This document shows, in pieces, positions 51,626 to 61,440 of a stretch of 64,000 bases of DNA. The translations under genes were made by a program, and so were the position numbers. This DNA comes from Galbibacter sp035306585 (GTDB taxonomy: Bacteria > Bacteroidota > Bacteroidia > Flavobacteriales > Flavobacteriaceae), in assembly GCF_035306585.1 (NCBI RefSeq), contig NZ_DATGNU010000010.1:1-64000 (forward strand), written 5' to 3'. Position 1 is the first letter of the stretch. The number at the start of each line of letters is the position of its first letter. The notes under the pieces are model-generated. The model searched no databases, had not been told where the DNA came from, and worked only from the letters and a program-made list of their open reading frames with translations.

Positions 51626-52783
51626 TTATTCTTTGAGATGATTTTTAAGATCAGTTGTTGTAGCGCAACCACATTGTTCCATGACTTGTTGAAGTTGTAC
51701 CTTTAAGAGTGATATTGTATGATCTCCACCCTTTTCACCTAGCGCGGCTACTCCATACATAAAACTACGTCCCAGAAATGTAAATTCTGCTCCACTAGCC
51801 AAGCACCTGGCAATATCTGGCCCCTCTCGCAGTCCGCTATCCATCATCACTTTAATTTGATCACCATATTGTTGAACAATACGCTTCATGGGCATCAATG
51901 TAGACTCCCCGGCGTCTAATTGCCTTCCACCATGGTTGGATACAATAAGACCATCCAACCCTAAAGAAATAGCACCCTCAGCATCTCTTTCATTGGCTAC
52001 CCCTTTTAACACCAGCTTTCCTTTCCATTTATCGCGTATGGGTTTAATACGCTCTTGTGTCAATCGCCCTGAGAAGGTATCATCCATAAATTTACCTAGT
52101 TGCGCCAAATCTAAATTCTTAGGCATATAAGGTCTTAAAGTTTCAAAATTGGGTTGGCCATACTTTAAGGTCCTTAACGCCCACTCGGGTCGCTTGAGAA
52201 TTTGAATTATATTATTTAAAGACATCTTCGGGGGCATAGCTAAGCCATTTCGGATATCTCGAGGACGAAATCCGAAAGTAGGAACATCACAAAGTATCAC
52301 CAGCACACGATAACCAGCTGCCCAAGCACGATCCAAAATATCCAGGCGTACTTGCTCATCTGCTGGGTAATACAACTGAAACCACGCCTTTCCTTGCGTT
52401 ATTTCTCCAATTTTTTCAATGCTACTAGTAGTTACCGTACTAAGTATAAAAGGAATGTTATGTTCAAAAGCCGACTGCGCAAGAATCTCGGGTGCGTTAG
52501 GCCACATCAATCCTTGTAAACCTACCGGAGCAACACCAAATGGAGCATCGTAGATATGCCCAAACAGTTCGGTTTTCATATCGGAACCCAGGTGTTGATC
52601 TAAATAAGATGGTATCAACTCAACATCCCTAATTTCCTTGGTGTTCTTAATTAAATTAACATCATTATTACACCCACCATCCAAATATTCAAAAGCAAAT
52701 TTTGGAATTTTTTTTATCGCGCGATCCCTAAGGTCATCGACACTTGGATAACGCCCATCGAATTTAATTTCTTTCATTTCCAT
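51626..52783 (-). CDS. lldD: FMN-dependent alpha-hydroxy-acid oxidase/L-lactate dehydrogenase (LldD-like)
   Basis: 385 residues, TIM-barrel FMN enzyme that oxidises L-2-hydroxy acids such as L-lactate to 2-oxo acids. Seen: FEYLDGGCNNDVNLIKNT near residue 28, APVGLQGLMWPNAP near 80, WFQLYYPADE with Tyr, LVLKGVANERDAEGA, the catalytic His and Arg in VSNHGGRQLDAGEST near 282 and MDSGLREGPDIARCLASGAEFTFLGR. It is the last gene of the fucose operon, 7 bases after the mutarotase. Because the pathway releases L-lactate, turning it into pyruvate is the most economical role (inference). Confidence 0.88.
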   Translation of the reverse strand: MEMKEIKFDGRYPSVDDLRDRAIKKIPKFAFEYLDGGCNNDVNLIKNTKEIRDVELIPSYLDQHLGSDMKTELFGHIYDAPFGVAPVGLQGLMWPNAPEILAQSAFEHNIPFILSTVTTSSIEKIGEITQGKAWFQLYYPADEQVRLDILDRAWAAGYRVLVILCDVPTFGFRPRDIRNGLAMPPKMSLNNIIQILKRPEWALRTLKYGQPNFETLRPYMPKNLDLAQLGKFMDDTFSGRLTQERIKPIRDKWKGKLVLKGVANERDAEGAISLGLDGLIVSNHGGRQLDAGESTLMPMKRIVQQYGDQIKVMMDSGLREGPDIARCLASGAEFTFLGRSFMYGVAALGEKGGDHTISLLKVQLQQVMEQCGCATTTDLKNHLKE

Positions 52784-52790
52784 TGTACGC

Positions 52791-53123
52791 CTAGGGCAAT
52801 TGAAATATTGTATTCATCAGAAGCCATTTCTCCCCTTTATGAGCAAAAGGTAATGCCTGCTGATATTCCCACATAAGTTCTTCCCATCGTTGAACCTCAG
52901 GATGGGTCGGATCACCAATCGGGTCCGTTTCAATTGAAAAATCATCATCCACTTTGACAATCATAAATAATCTATTAGCTAACTGGTAAATCCTCATATC
53001 TCTGACCCCTGATTCCTTTATTTTTTCAATAACAATCGGCCAAACATTTTTATGATGAACAATGTAAGAAACGATCTTCTCCGGATCATTTTGTAGGTCT
53101 AAAGCAAATGCATATTCTTTCAT
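52791..53123 (-). CDS. RhaM-type sugar mutarotase
   Basis: 110 residues of the L-rhamnose mutarotase (DUF718) family: MKEYAFALDLQNDPEKIVSYIVHHKNVWPIVIEKIKESGVRDMRIYQL, with the catalytic-site His and Tyr, then RLFMIVKV and the C-terminal region of the dimeric ferredoxin-like fold. Members interconvert alpha and beta anomers of 6-deoxyhexoses. In this operon L-fucose is the likely substrate. 12 bases after fucP. Confidence 0.88.
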   Translation of the reverse strand: MKEYAFALDLQNDPEKIVSYIVHHKNVWPIVIEKIKESGVRDMRIYQLANRLFMIVKVDDDFSIETDPIGDPTHPEVQRWEELMWEYQQALPFAHKGEKWLLMNTIFQLP

Positions 53124-53135
53124 TTTTTAGCGATT

Positions 53136-54443
53136 TTATATGTTTTGATAATTTTTCTGTACCCATAAACCATAATATAAGATGAAGACAAAACAAATTA
53201 AGGGAAGCACAAAAGAGAAATTGACCTCTGAGACCCCTAAAATAGTCATATCATTCACTGCCACACCACCAAGATCGATTACCATTCCCTGAAGTTTGGG
53301 CATTAAAGCCCCACCGACAATAGCCATCACCAAGCCAGCTGCTCCAACTTTGGATTCTTCCTCCGATAGTCGATCCAATGCAATTCCATAAATGGTTGGG
53401 AACATGACGGACATGCAAAAAGAGACTAGTATTAGTGCATAGAGCCCTGGGACTCCTACTAAAAATATAGTTGCCAGAACACATATGACAGCAGAAATAC
53501 CAAAATACATCAGCATTTTCGATGCTGTGATATATTTTAAAACCCATGTCCCAATAACCCTTCCCAGTAGGAACAACACAAAGGCACCGAATTGGTAATT
53601 GGCCGCTTCTTCACTAGACATTCCAAAGGCTTCCGCATATTGATAAATATAAGTCCAGCACATAATCTGTGCGCCTACATATAAGACTTGAGCAATCACA
53701 CCATAGCTGTACCTTTTATTTCTAAAGAGTGTTTTAAAGGTGCTCCCAAGACTTGGTATGCTACCCTGGTCTTTCACTTGTGGCATTTTACTAAGAAGAA
53801 TTATAAAAAAAAACGCCAAGATAACCAGGCCTAGGATCACATAAGGATCCCTTATAACCACTAAATCCGTAGTTCGAATGAGCGCTTTTTTGGCCTCTTC
53901 CAAAACCGAAAAATCTGTAATATCGTCAGAGCGGAGTTCTTCCAATACAAATTGCTGAGCAACCAATAGTCCCAGCAGCAATCCTACAGGATTAAAAGCT
54001 TGCGCTAAATTTAGTCGGCGTGTTGCTGTTAGCGGATGACCCATAGCTAAAATATAAGGATTAGCAGTGGTTTCCAAAAATGCTAATCCAAAGGTCAGTA
54101 TATAAAGCCCCAAACAAAAAAACCAAAACTCTTCAGCAATCGCTGCAGGGTAGAAAAGTAACGCCCCAAAAGCATAGAGCACCAGCCCAATGAGCACCCC
54201 GGTTTTATAAGAGTATTTACGTACAAATAAAGCGGCAGGTAGTGCCATACAAAAATAACCTCCATAAAAGGCCATCTGCACCCAGGCAGCCTCGGAGTTA
54301 GACAACTCCAACACTTTTTTAAAGGCTTGAACCATAGGATCAGTTACCGAATTGGCAAATCCCCAAAGTGCAAATAATGATGTGATTAAAATAAAAGGTT
54401 TTAAGTTCTTTTTGTCTACAATTTTTATTTTTTCAGTTTCCAT
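53136..54443 (-). CDS. fucP: L-fucose:H+ symporter, MFS (FucP-like)
   Basis: 435 residues with twelve membrane segments in two halves. FHS/FucP family marks: FALWGFANSVTDPMVQAFKKVLELSNSEAAWVQMAFYGGYFCMALPAA near 20-65 and ETTANPYILAMG near 123. The N-terminal negatively charged/polar residues of FucP (the NS-T-D pattern) are present. Brings L-fucose across the inner membrane. The start codon touches the stop codon of the upstream SDR gene with no gap, so the two are coupled. Confidence 0.9.
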   Translation of the reverse strand: METEKIKIVDKKNLKPFILITSLFALWGFANSVTDPMVQAFKKVLELSNSEAAWVQMAFYGGYFCMALPAALFVRKYSYKTGVLIGLVLYAFGALLFYPAAIAEEFWFFCLGLYILTFGLAFLETTANPYILAMGHPLTATRRLNLAQAFNPVGLLLGLLVAQQFVLEELRSDDITDFSVLEEAKKALIRTTDLVVIRDPYVILGLVILAFFFIILLSKMPQVKDQGSIPSLGSTFKTLFRNKRYSYGVIAQVLYVGAQIMCWTYIYQYAEAFGMSSEEAANYQFGAFVLFLLGRVIGTWVLKYITASKMLMYFGISAVICVLATIFLVGVPGLYALILVSFCMSVMFPTIYGIALDRLSEEESKVGAAGLVMAIVGGALMPKLQGMVIDLGGVAVNDMTILGVSEVNFSFVLPLICFVFILYYGLWVQKNYQNI

Positions 54444-55235
54444 TTAGTTGTTTGGTTTAATGGCGCGATCTAAGTGAGTGTATCCCCCATCCACATACAG
54501 CAATTGCCCAGTGGTATGACTAGATTTCGAAGATAATAAAAAAGCGGTGGTATTTGCTATTTCTTCTGCCGTGGTCATTCGATTTTCTAGCGGAATGTTG
54601 TCGATGATTCCTCGGAGCTTCTGCTCAGGGTTTTCAAAGCCTTGAATCCACCTTTTGTATAAAGGAGTATAGCATTCGGCTACTATAATGGCATTTACCC
54701 TAATTTTATATGGCAATAGCTCAACCGCCCATTCACGCGTAAGGGCATTCCGACCACCGTTTGCAGCGGCATATCCTGAAGTTCCACCCTGTCCAGTACT
54801 GGCTGTTTTAGAGCTAATATTAACAATGGAACCTTGATTTCTTTTAAGCTCATCAAGGCATAGGTGAGCCATCATATAATAATGCGTTAGATTCTTATTA
54901 ATCGACTGAATAAACTTTTCGTAGCTTCCCCCGGCAAGGGAAACACCGTCATTCACCCCAGCATTATTCACCAGGCTGTCAATACGCTGGTGTTTTTTAA
55001 TTACCGAGGACACCACACGCTTACAAGCCTTCGAATCAGTTAGTTCAGCAATTTCATAATCCACAGATCCACCCTGAGATTTTAAAGTATCGACCGCGGT
55101 ACGCACATCCCGCTCAGTTCGACCGATAATGATCACTTTAGCACCTTCCTGGGCAAGAACCTGGCTAATACCAAATCCAATTCCCTTATCGCCCCCAGTT
55201 ACTATAATTACCTTGTCCTTTAGTTCTAAATCCAT
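54444..55235 (-). CDS. SDR dehydrogenase, probable L-fucose dehydrogenase, with YxxxN in the active site
   Basis: 263 residues, short-chain dehydrogenase. NAD(P) site TGGDKGIG at 13-20, NNAG at 90-93, active-site Ser 141-142 and Tyr 155 in SGYAAANGG. The usual catalytic Lys four residues after Tyr is Asn 159 (codon AAC, 54761-54759). Family context (GQGGTSGYAAANGGRNALTREWA, LPYKIRVNAIIVAECYTP) recalls fucose dehydrogenases of this operon type. First enzyme of the non-phosphorylating route: L-fucose to L-fuconolactone. The Lys to Asn change is discussed under findings. 4 bases after the GH29 gene. Confidence 0.8.
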   Translation of the reverse strand: MDLELKDKVIIVTGGDKGIGFGISQVLAQEGAKVIIIGRTERDVRTAVDTLKSQGGSVDYEIAELTDSKACKRVVSSVIKKHQRIDSLVNNAGVNDGVSLAGGSYEKFIQSINKNLTHYYMMAHLCLDELKRNQGSIVNISSKTASTGQGGTSGYAAANGGRNALTREWAVELLPYKIRVNAIIVAECYTPLYKRWIQGFENPEQKLRGIIDNIPLENRMTTAEEIANTTAFLLSSKSSHTTGQLLYVDGGYTHLDRAIKPNN

Positions 55236-55239
55236 TGTT

Positions 55240-57303
55240 CTAGTTTTGTAAAATTCCTATTTCTCCAAAAGTGGCATTGGGTTTTTCTCCTGCTACTTTA
55301 AGTGCTTTTAATTTTATAAACCGTGCCGTAGAAGGCTCAAAATAAATTTCCTGTCGAATTCTATTATTAACAATATTACCAAACTCTCCCTGGGATAAGA
55401 CTGTCCAATTTTTCCCATCCTTGGAGGCCGAAAATTCATAGTCGGTGATAATGCCATGTGGGAATCGGGCCTGCATTGGGGTATACGAAAAGCCTTTAAG
55501 ACCCATCTCACTTCCAAGATCCACGATCACCTGATTTTGATCCTCTTTTAAAGCCGTATAAAAACTATCACTTTTGGCATCGATAGCCAAAACTGATTTT
55601 TCGCCCCCTTGTACAATGCTCCAGTTCTCTTTTGAGACCTCTAATTTATGTTCGGTAATTCCAGTTCGTTGCTCGGTTTCTGGGTTAAAGGCAAACATTT
55701 TAAGCATTGCCTGCTGCTGCACAACAAAAGGAGCTGTATATTTGGAGGAATTCAGATCGGGTGTTGAACCATCAAGGGTATAATACACCTGAACATTGGG
55801 ATCTGGCACCTCAAGAGTGAGGGTTCCATCTTTATCTCTTTTTATCTCTGGATCAACTAAAAGGGTAGGCGCATTATAAAGACTGATATTGGACAGAAGA
55901 ATCTCTCCTTTGGAAGCCGTAATACGCACCCTAATTTTAGAGGTTCGTACCGTATCAAAGCGGAGTATCCTCTTATTTCCGATGGTGGTCTGGGTATCGA
56001 TCAATTGCCATTTATCACCCACTTGAGCCTCCACTGTAAATTCAGAGACTCGTTGACCCAGCCGAATATACTCCTGAAGTAAAATTCTATTGACAGCAGT
56101 TGGTTCTTTAAAGCTTAAGACCACACTAGCGGTATCCACCCCTTGCCCACTGGCCCAATAACTCTTGTCGGATGAGTCATTTAAATTATCCGCTTTATAT
56201 CCACGGCCTCTTGTACTAGAAACCTCGACTTGTGCATTTAAAGCGAGATCCTGAGCAAAATCTTTGTCGATCTGTTCTTTTAATCGCATCAGTTGGAGGG
56301 AATCTTTTGGATGTATTAATCCTCGGGTATCCACAGGTATATTTAGAAGTAAATTAGAATTTCGCCCAACGGATTTGTAATAAATATCCAATAAATGCGC
56401 CAAACTTTTCACTTGATGATCCTCTGAAGCATGATAATACCATCCTGGTCGAATAGATACGTCACATTCAGCAGGTAACCAATGTGTTCCATCGTAATGT
56501 CCTCCTCTGAGTTCTTTGTAGCGTGGCCAACCTGGATAGATTTCATCTCTTCTCATCACACTCCAATTCGTCTCATTGGCCCATCCTTCTTCGTTTCCAA
56601 CCCAACGAATATCGGGTCCATTGTCCGAGAAAATGACCGCATTAGGTTGTAATTCTCGAACGATGGCTGTGGTTTGATCCCACTTGTAGTATGTTTTATT
56701 ATCGATTTGTCGCTTTTCATTGGCTCCACCATAATATCCCGTTCCACCGTTAGCACCATCAAACCAAACCTCGAAAATAGGTCCATAGTTGGTCAAAAGC
56801 TCTCTTAGCTGCTCATGGAATATCTCTACATACCTATCGGTTCCATAGTATTCATTGTTTCGATCCCATGGAGAAAGATATACCCCGAACTTTAGCCCAT
56901 GGCGCCTACTTGCCTCTGCCAACTCCTTTACCAGATCTCCTTCTCCATTTTTGTAAGGAGAATTTTTAATAGAATGTTCTGTTGTTTTTGTAGGCCATAA
57001 ACAAAAACCGTCATGATGTTTTGCCGTAATTATCACTCCTTTCATACCAGCATTCTTCACTGTTTCAACCCATTGATCCACGTCTAATTCTGTAGGATTA
57101 AAAAGGGAAGGATCTTCTGCTCCTAGTCCCCACTCCATATCGGTAAAAGTGTTCATATTAAAGTGAAAAAATGCATAATACTCCATCTCCTGCCATTGGA
57201 GCTGACGCTCTGATGGAACTGGGCCTAAGGCCTGTGGAGGGGCTTCTGCGCAGCTTGTCAAGAACAGTGCTAAGGACAAGATAAAAAGATAATGTTTGCT
57301 CAT
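55240..57303 (-). CDS. GH29 alpha-L-fucosidase lipoprotein with C-terminal binding domains
   Basis: 687 residues. Lipoprotein signal MSKHYLFILSLALFLTSC (lipidated C18). The GH29 barrel follows from about 35: MEYYAFFHFNMNTFTD, KGVIITAKHHDGFCLWPT, KFGVYLSPWDRN, and the nucleophile Asp 182 in FEVWFDGANGG. After about 350 there are two F5/8-type carbohydrate-binding segments and between them a chitobiase-C-like piece (VQVYYTLDGSTPDL). This architecture is typical of the GH29 subfamily that acts on terminal alpha-1,3/1,4-linked fucose, but the linkage is not proven. 12 bases after the GH95 gene. Confidence 0.9.
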   Translation of the reverse strand: MSKHYLFILSLALFLTSCAEAPPQALGPVPSERQLQWQEMEYYAFFHFNMNTFTDMEWGLGAEDPSLFNPTELDVDQWVETVKNAGMKGVIITAKHHDGFCLWPTKTTEHSIKNSPYKNGEGDLVKELAEASRRHGLKFGVYLSPWDRNNEYYGTDRYVEIFHEQLRELLTNYGPIFEVWFDGANGGTGYYGGANEKRQIDNKTYYKWDQTTAIVRELQPNAVIFSDNGPDIRWVGNEEGWANETNWSVMRRDEIYPGWPRYKELRGGHYDGTHWLPAECDVSIRPGWYYHASEDHQVKSLAHLLDIYYKSVGRNSNLLLNIPVDTRGLIHPKDSLQLMRLKEQIDKDFAQDLALNAQVEVSSTRGRGYKADNLNDSSDKSYWASGQGVDTASVVLSFKEPTAVNRILLQEYIRLGQRVSEFTVEAQVGDKWQLIDTQTTIGNKRILRFDTVRTSKIRVRITASKGEILLSNISLYNAPTLLVDPEIKRDKDGTLTLEVPDPNVQVYYTLDGSTPDLNSSKYTAPFVVQQQAMLKMFAFNPETEQRTGITEHKLEVSKENWSIVQGGEKSVLAIDAKSDSFYTALKEDQNQVIVDLGSEMGLKGFSYTPMQARFPHGIITDYEFSASKDGKNWTVLSQGEFGNIVNNRIRQEIYFEPSTARFIKLKALKVAGEKPNATFGEIGILQN

Positions 57304-57315
57304 ATACGGTTGTAT

Positions 57316-59700
57316 TTAATTGTTTGCTATAGGGGTCAGAGACGCATCCAACATAAGTGGTTGATTTGCCTCTAAAGAGAGTTTTTTCATTATATCACCA
57401 TATTTGACATCAATAGTTTTAGCCACAGGTGATACTAAGCTAAGTTTTGTTAACTGATTTTGAGTCCAATCCATAGCGACTTCAATATTTCCCCTTGCTT
57501 TGATTCCACTAATGGATCCTTGATGCCAATTCTCTGGTAAACTAGGTAATATTCTAAGAAAGCCCTCGTGGGATTGAAGTAACAGTTCGATCACCCCTGC
57601 AGTATATCCGAAATTACCGTCAATTTGAAAAGGTGGGTGTTCATCAAATAAATTATCGGCTATAGAAATTTGAAAAAATTTATTAATGTTTTCTTCGGCA
57701 GAAACCCCATCAAACAAACGCGCATTAAAACTGATCATCCAAGCACGACTCCAACCAGTGCCTGCTCCTCCATGCTCCAAGCGGTAGTCAAGGGTCTTCT
57801 TGGCTGCTTTAAAGGCCTCTGGTGTAGCCTCTGTAATGGCATCTCCTGGATGCAGCGCATAGAGGTGTGAAAGATGTCGATGTCCTTTTTCCGGCTCCTG
57901 GTAAGGCTTGTCCCACTCCAGTATTCGTCCATCTTCTCCAATGACAATACCTGGTGAAAGATTTGCTCGTTTTTCCTTGAGTTCCCTTATAAAATCATCC
58001 TCAATGTTTAGTACTTGGGCTGCTGAGAGGACATTATCAAAAACTTCCGCGATAATTTGATGCCCCATAGCCGCACCTTTGGAAACTGCAGCTGGATTCC
58101 CATCCGAGGCAAAGTATGAATTTTCAGGTGATGTTTCTGGATACGAAATCCATTTTCCAGTAGCAGGATCCATTTGTAACCAATCCATATAAAATAACGC
58201 AATTTCTTTTAAAAATGGAAAAGCCCTATTTTTTAAGAAATCTTCATCTTGTGTAAAACGATATTGCTCCCAATAGTGTTGGGCTAACCACCCACCTCCA
58301 TGGATCCAAGAGCCCCAATAAGGTTGAGAGGAAAACATAAAAGCTGGTGCCCATAGATCAGTGGTATGATGCATCACAGCACCTCTTTGTATTCCATATT
58401 GCTCCTTGGCTGTCTTTTTACCGCGTTCCAATAGTCGATCTGAAAAATCAAATAAGGGCTGCTGCAATTCACTTAGATTCGCCACCATCGATGGCCAATA
58501 ATTCATCTGAAGGTTCACATTAAGATGATAGTCTGCATTCCAAGGGGCAGCAATATGATTGTTCCAAATGCCTTGTAAATTAGCTGGATTCGTTCCTTCT
58601 CTAGAACTGGAGATTAACAGGTACCGTCCATAGTCGAACAACTTGGTTTGTAGATCCAAATCTACCTGTCCGTCTTTATATCGTTGTAATCTTTTATCCG
58701 TTGGCAAAGAATCTAAGGCAGCATCCCCAAGGCTAAAGTGTACTCGGTCGTAGAACTCACCAAAATCTTCGCTGTGCCTTTGGAGGAGCTGCTCAAAAGA
58801 TTTGGAGGTGACCGCACTTAAATTCTCCTGCGCTTTTGTCTTATAATCCTGATGATAAAAAGAGGTTTTTGTCACTAAATAAATAACTGCACTTTTAACT
58901 CCTCTTAGCTCTAAATGCCTATCGGAGGCTGAAATAGTCCCCCCTTGGGAGGTCGCCTTTAGTCGTGTTTGAAATTTAACACCATCCTCCATGGGATAGG
59001 GTTTATTCTCAACTATTCCCCCGCGTTGAGTGACCATACCATCCATGATCAGTTCATTATTATTATCAGTGGTAACTTGTACGGTAGGAATATCCTGGTC
59101 CTTGGGGCGAGAGAGTCGTATATCAAAATCAAGTCCTTTTTCGGCAGTAGTTTCAAGGGAAATAATCAAGGCATCATCCACATGGGAAGCGAAGATTTTT
59201 TCAGTAAACTGAGCGCCATCTACTTTATAGGATACTGTAGCCATAGCCTTATCGAAATCGAGTCCACGATAGTAATCCGATACCTTGCCATTGCGTTTAA
59301 AATCCAGAAAAAGATCTCCAGCTGTTTGATGGGATCTTTTGACCTCGAGATGAGAAAACTTATCTACTATAAATTTATCCGCCTGATGAACTTTACCCTG
59401 ATCAATCAAAGCGCGTAAAGTCGCCAAATCCTCTGGCGTTCCTTTGCTATCACCTAAAGTAGGTCCTCCAGGCCACATGGAATCTTCATTGAGCTGTAGA
59501 TGTTCAACATCCGTGTTTCCAAAAATCATAGCGCCCAGTCGACCGTTGCCAACTGGCAAAGCTTGCATCCAATTTTCGGCTGTTTGCTCATACCATAGTT
59601 CATCAACTGAATCCTTCTTGGGTGGCGCTTCTGATTGGTTACACCCAACACCTAGCATGGTCAATAAAGCCAGTGTTATAGATCGTTTCATCACACTCAT
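57316..59700 (-). CDS. GH95 alpha-L-fucosidase lipoprotein
   Basis: 794 residues from ATG 59700, which gives the lipoprotein signal MSVMKRSITLALLTMLGVGC; a longer reading frame to 59745 would bury it and overlap the preceding gene. GH95 is an inverting family with an alpha/alpha barrel. Seen: WMQALPVGNGRLGAMIFGN near 43, LNEDSMWPGGP, the catalytic region QGIWNNHIAAPWNADYHLNVNLQMNYWPSMVANL near 375-410, and the C-terminal FDEHPPFQIDGNFGYTAGVIELL. Such enzymes often cleave alpha-1,2-linked L-fucose (or L-galactose). The three fucosidases together suggest a fucose-rich glycan. Confidence 0.92.
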   Translation of the reverse strand: MSVMKRSITLALLTMLGVGCNQSEAPPKKDSVDELWYEQTAENWMQALPVGNGRLGAMIFGNTDVEHLQLNEDSMWPGGPTLGDSKGTPEDLATLRALIDQGKVHQADKFIVDKFSHLEVKRSHQTAGDLFLDFKRNGKVSDYYRGLDFDKAMATVSYKVDGAQFTEKIFASHVDDALIISLETTAEKGLDFDIRLSRPKDQDIPTVQVTTDNNNELIMDGMVTQRGGIVENKPYPMEDGVKFQTRLKATSQGGTISASDRHLELRGVKSAVIYLVTKTSFYHQDYKTKAQENLSAVTSKSFEQLLQRHSEDFGEFYDRVHFSLGDAALDSLPTDKRLQRYKDGQVDLDLQTKLFDYGRYLLISSSREGTNPANLQGIWNNHIAAPWNADYHLNVNLQMNYWPSMVANLSELQQPLFDFSDRLLERGKKTAKEQYGIQRGAVMHHTTDLWAPAFMFSSQPYWGSWIHGGGWLAQHYWEQYRFTQDEDFLKNRAFPFLKEIALFYMDWLQMDPATGKWISYPETSPENSYFASDGNPAAVSKGAAMGHQIIAEVFDNVLSAAQVLNIEDDFIRELKEKRANLSPGIVIGEDGRILEWDKPYQEPEKGHRHLSHLYALHPGDAITEATPEAFKAAKKTLDYRLEHGGAGTGWSRAWMISFNARLFDGVSAEENINKFFQISIADNLFDEHPPFQIDGNFGYTAGVIELLLQSHEGFLRILPSLPENWHQGSISGIKARGNIEVAMDWTQNQLTKLSLVSPVAKTIDVKYGDIMKKLSLEANQPLMLDASLTPIANN

Positions 59701-59713
59701 ATTTGTTTTTTTA

Positions 59714-60529
59714 TTATAATTTATAAAATCGCACCGCGTTTTCACCCATAATCTTATCTAATTCTAAAGGTGAATAAAAATCGGTGATAATAGATTTCAC
59801 CTGCTGATAACTGGCCGCCAATAAACAGACAGGCCAGTCGGATCCAAACATAATTCGATCCGTTCCAAAAGTAGCTGTTATGAATTCTAAAAAGACCGTA
59901 AAATCGCCAGAGTCCCAATTAAAATCATCGGTTTCTGTTACCATACCCGAAACCTTACAATACAGGTTTGTATGGCTGGCCAATTCCCGTATCTCACTTG
60001 CCCACTTTTGATTCAGGCCCTTGGATATCCTAGGTTTGGCAATATGATCGAGTACAAATTTTTGATCCGGAAACTTTTCAACCAGCCTTATGGCTTCCGC
60101 TAACTGCGGTGGTTTAATTAAAATATCATACGTTTTATCAAAAGCATCTAAAGAACGAATACCCTCTACGAACTCTGGCCTATCCATAAATCCTAAAGGC
60201 TCCTCCTGAACAATATGCCGTATCCCTTTGAATTTTTCAAAGCCAGAAAAATAAGACAATCGGCCCGTTAGGTTCTCTGCATGTAGATCCACCCAACCAA
60301 CCACGCCTTTGATAAAGTCATATTTATCGGCTAAGGACAACAAAAAGTGCGTTTCCTCTTCCGATTGGTCGGATTGTACGGCAACACATCCGTCAATATT
60401 GTTTTGCTTTAACAACCCCTCAAGATCCTCAGGTGTAAAATCGCGTTGTATGGCACTCATCTGATCGGTAATCCAGGCATCGCGCTTGGGGTCGTAATTC
60501 CAAAAATGTTGGTGGCTATCGATATACAT
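59714..60529 (-). CDS. Probable L-fuconolactonase (amidohydrolase family 2)
   Basis: 271 residues of the metal-dependent amidohydrolase/lactonase group. Seen: MYIDSHQHFWNYDPKRDAWITDQM with the His-x-His, WVDLHAENL near 98, KFVLDHIAKPRIS with the metal/catalytic His near 145, VSGMVTE, and RIMFGSDWPVCLLA with the catalytic Asp near 230. Hydrolyses L-fucono-1,5-lactone to L-fuconate in the pathway. It lies 3 bases after the FAH-type gene and 13 bases before the GH95 gene. Confidence 0.85.
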   Translation of the reverse strand: MYIDSHQHFWNYDPKRDAWITDQMSAIQRDFTPEDLEGLLKQNNIDGCVAVQSDQSEEETHFLLSLADKYDFIKGVVGWVDLHAENLTGRLSYFSGFEKFKGIRHIVQEEPLGFMDRPEFVEGIRSLDAFDKTYDILIKPPQLAEAIRLVEKFPDQKFVLDHIAKPRISKGLNQKWASEIRELASHTNLYCKVSGMVTETDDFNWDSGDFTVFLEFITATFGTDRIMFGSDWPVCLLAASYQQVKSIITDFYSPLELDKIMGENAVRFYKL

Positions 60530-60532
60530 GTT

Positions 60533-61393
60533 TTAACTTTCCTTGTAGGCTCTAGCTGTTTGTTTTGAAACTCCCAATCCCTCGATTCCTAACTCCACGA
60601 CATCCCCAGGTTTTAGGTAACGTTGCGGGTTGAAGCCCATTCCTACCCCGGCTGGTGTTCCTGTGGAAATCACATCTCCAGGAAGTAGGGTCATAAACTC
60701 ACTGATGTAACTCACCAGGGTCTGAACATCAAATACAAAATCTTCCGTATTACTATTTTGCAGAAGCTCCCCGTTGAGTTTTAACCATAATTGTAAATTA
60801 TTTGGATTCTTTATCTCATCGGCGGTAGCAATAAAGGGCCCTAAGGGTGCAAAAGTGTCACATGATTTTCCTTTCACCCATTGTCCACCGCGCTCGATTT
60901 GATATTCGCGCTCACTATAATCATTGTGTAACACATAACCCGCCACATGTTCCATTGCATTCTCTTTAGAAACATAGGAGGCTTTTTTTCCAATAACCAC
61001 AGCTAATTCTACCTCCCAATCTGTTTTTACGCTATTTTTAGGGATAACCACATCATCAAAAGGCCCAACAATGGCAGAAGTTGCCTTAAAAAACAGTACG
61101 GGTTCCTTCGGGGTTTCCATTCCGCTTTCTGCTGCATGTTTTGCGTAGTTCAATCCCACACAAATCAGTTTAGAAGGACGAACAAGTGGAGCCCCCAATC
61201 GAACCTTATCCGAAACCTCTGGACACGAATCCAAATGGTCCTTTAACCATTCACGCAATCGATTGACGCCTGAGTTACCAAAAAAATTTTCATTGTAATC
61301 TTCTCCAAAAGCGCTCACATCAATACGCTTACCACTTTCAAGTTGCAGTCCTGGCTTTTCCTGTCCTACTGCTCCAAATCGAATTAATTTCAT
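60533..61393 (-). CDS. FAH-family hydrolase, probable 2,4-diketo-3-deoxy-L-fuconate hydrolase
   Basis: 286 residues. Fumarylacetoacetate hydrolase fold: ICVGLNYAKHAAESG near 76, PVLFFKATSAIVGPFDDVVIP near 97, DWEVELAVVIGKKAS near 126 with metal-binding Glu residues, NDYSEREYQ near 155, KSCDTFAPLGPFI near 173 and DVISTGTPAGVG near 236. Members split acylpyruvates; in this pathway 2,4-diketo-3-deoxy-L-fuconate is cut to pyruvate and L-lactate. Position in the operon supports this. Confidence 0.85.
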   Translation of the reverse strand: MKLIRFGAVGQEKPGLQLESGKRIDVSAFGEDYNENFFGNSGVNRLREWLKDHLDSCPEVSDKVRLGAPLVRPSKLICVGLNYAKHAAESGMETPKEPVLFFKATSAIVGPFDDVVIPKNSVKTDWEVELAVVIGKKASYVSKENAMEHVAGYVLHNDYSEREYQIERGGQWVKGKSCDTFAPLGPFIATADEIKNPNNLQLWLKLNGELLQNSNTEDFVFDVQTLVSYISEFMTLLPGDVISTGTPAGVGMGFNPQRYLKPGDVVELGIEGLGVSKQTARAYKES

Positions 61394-61440
61394 TTTTATG
61401 TTTTTACTCGTTGTATGTTTAATACTTTCTTTTCTTTCTC

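Noticed and set aside
58969..59418. 149-codon plus-strand frame over the GH95 gene
   Set aside because: Antisense of conserved GH95 sequence; no ribosome site or promoter.
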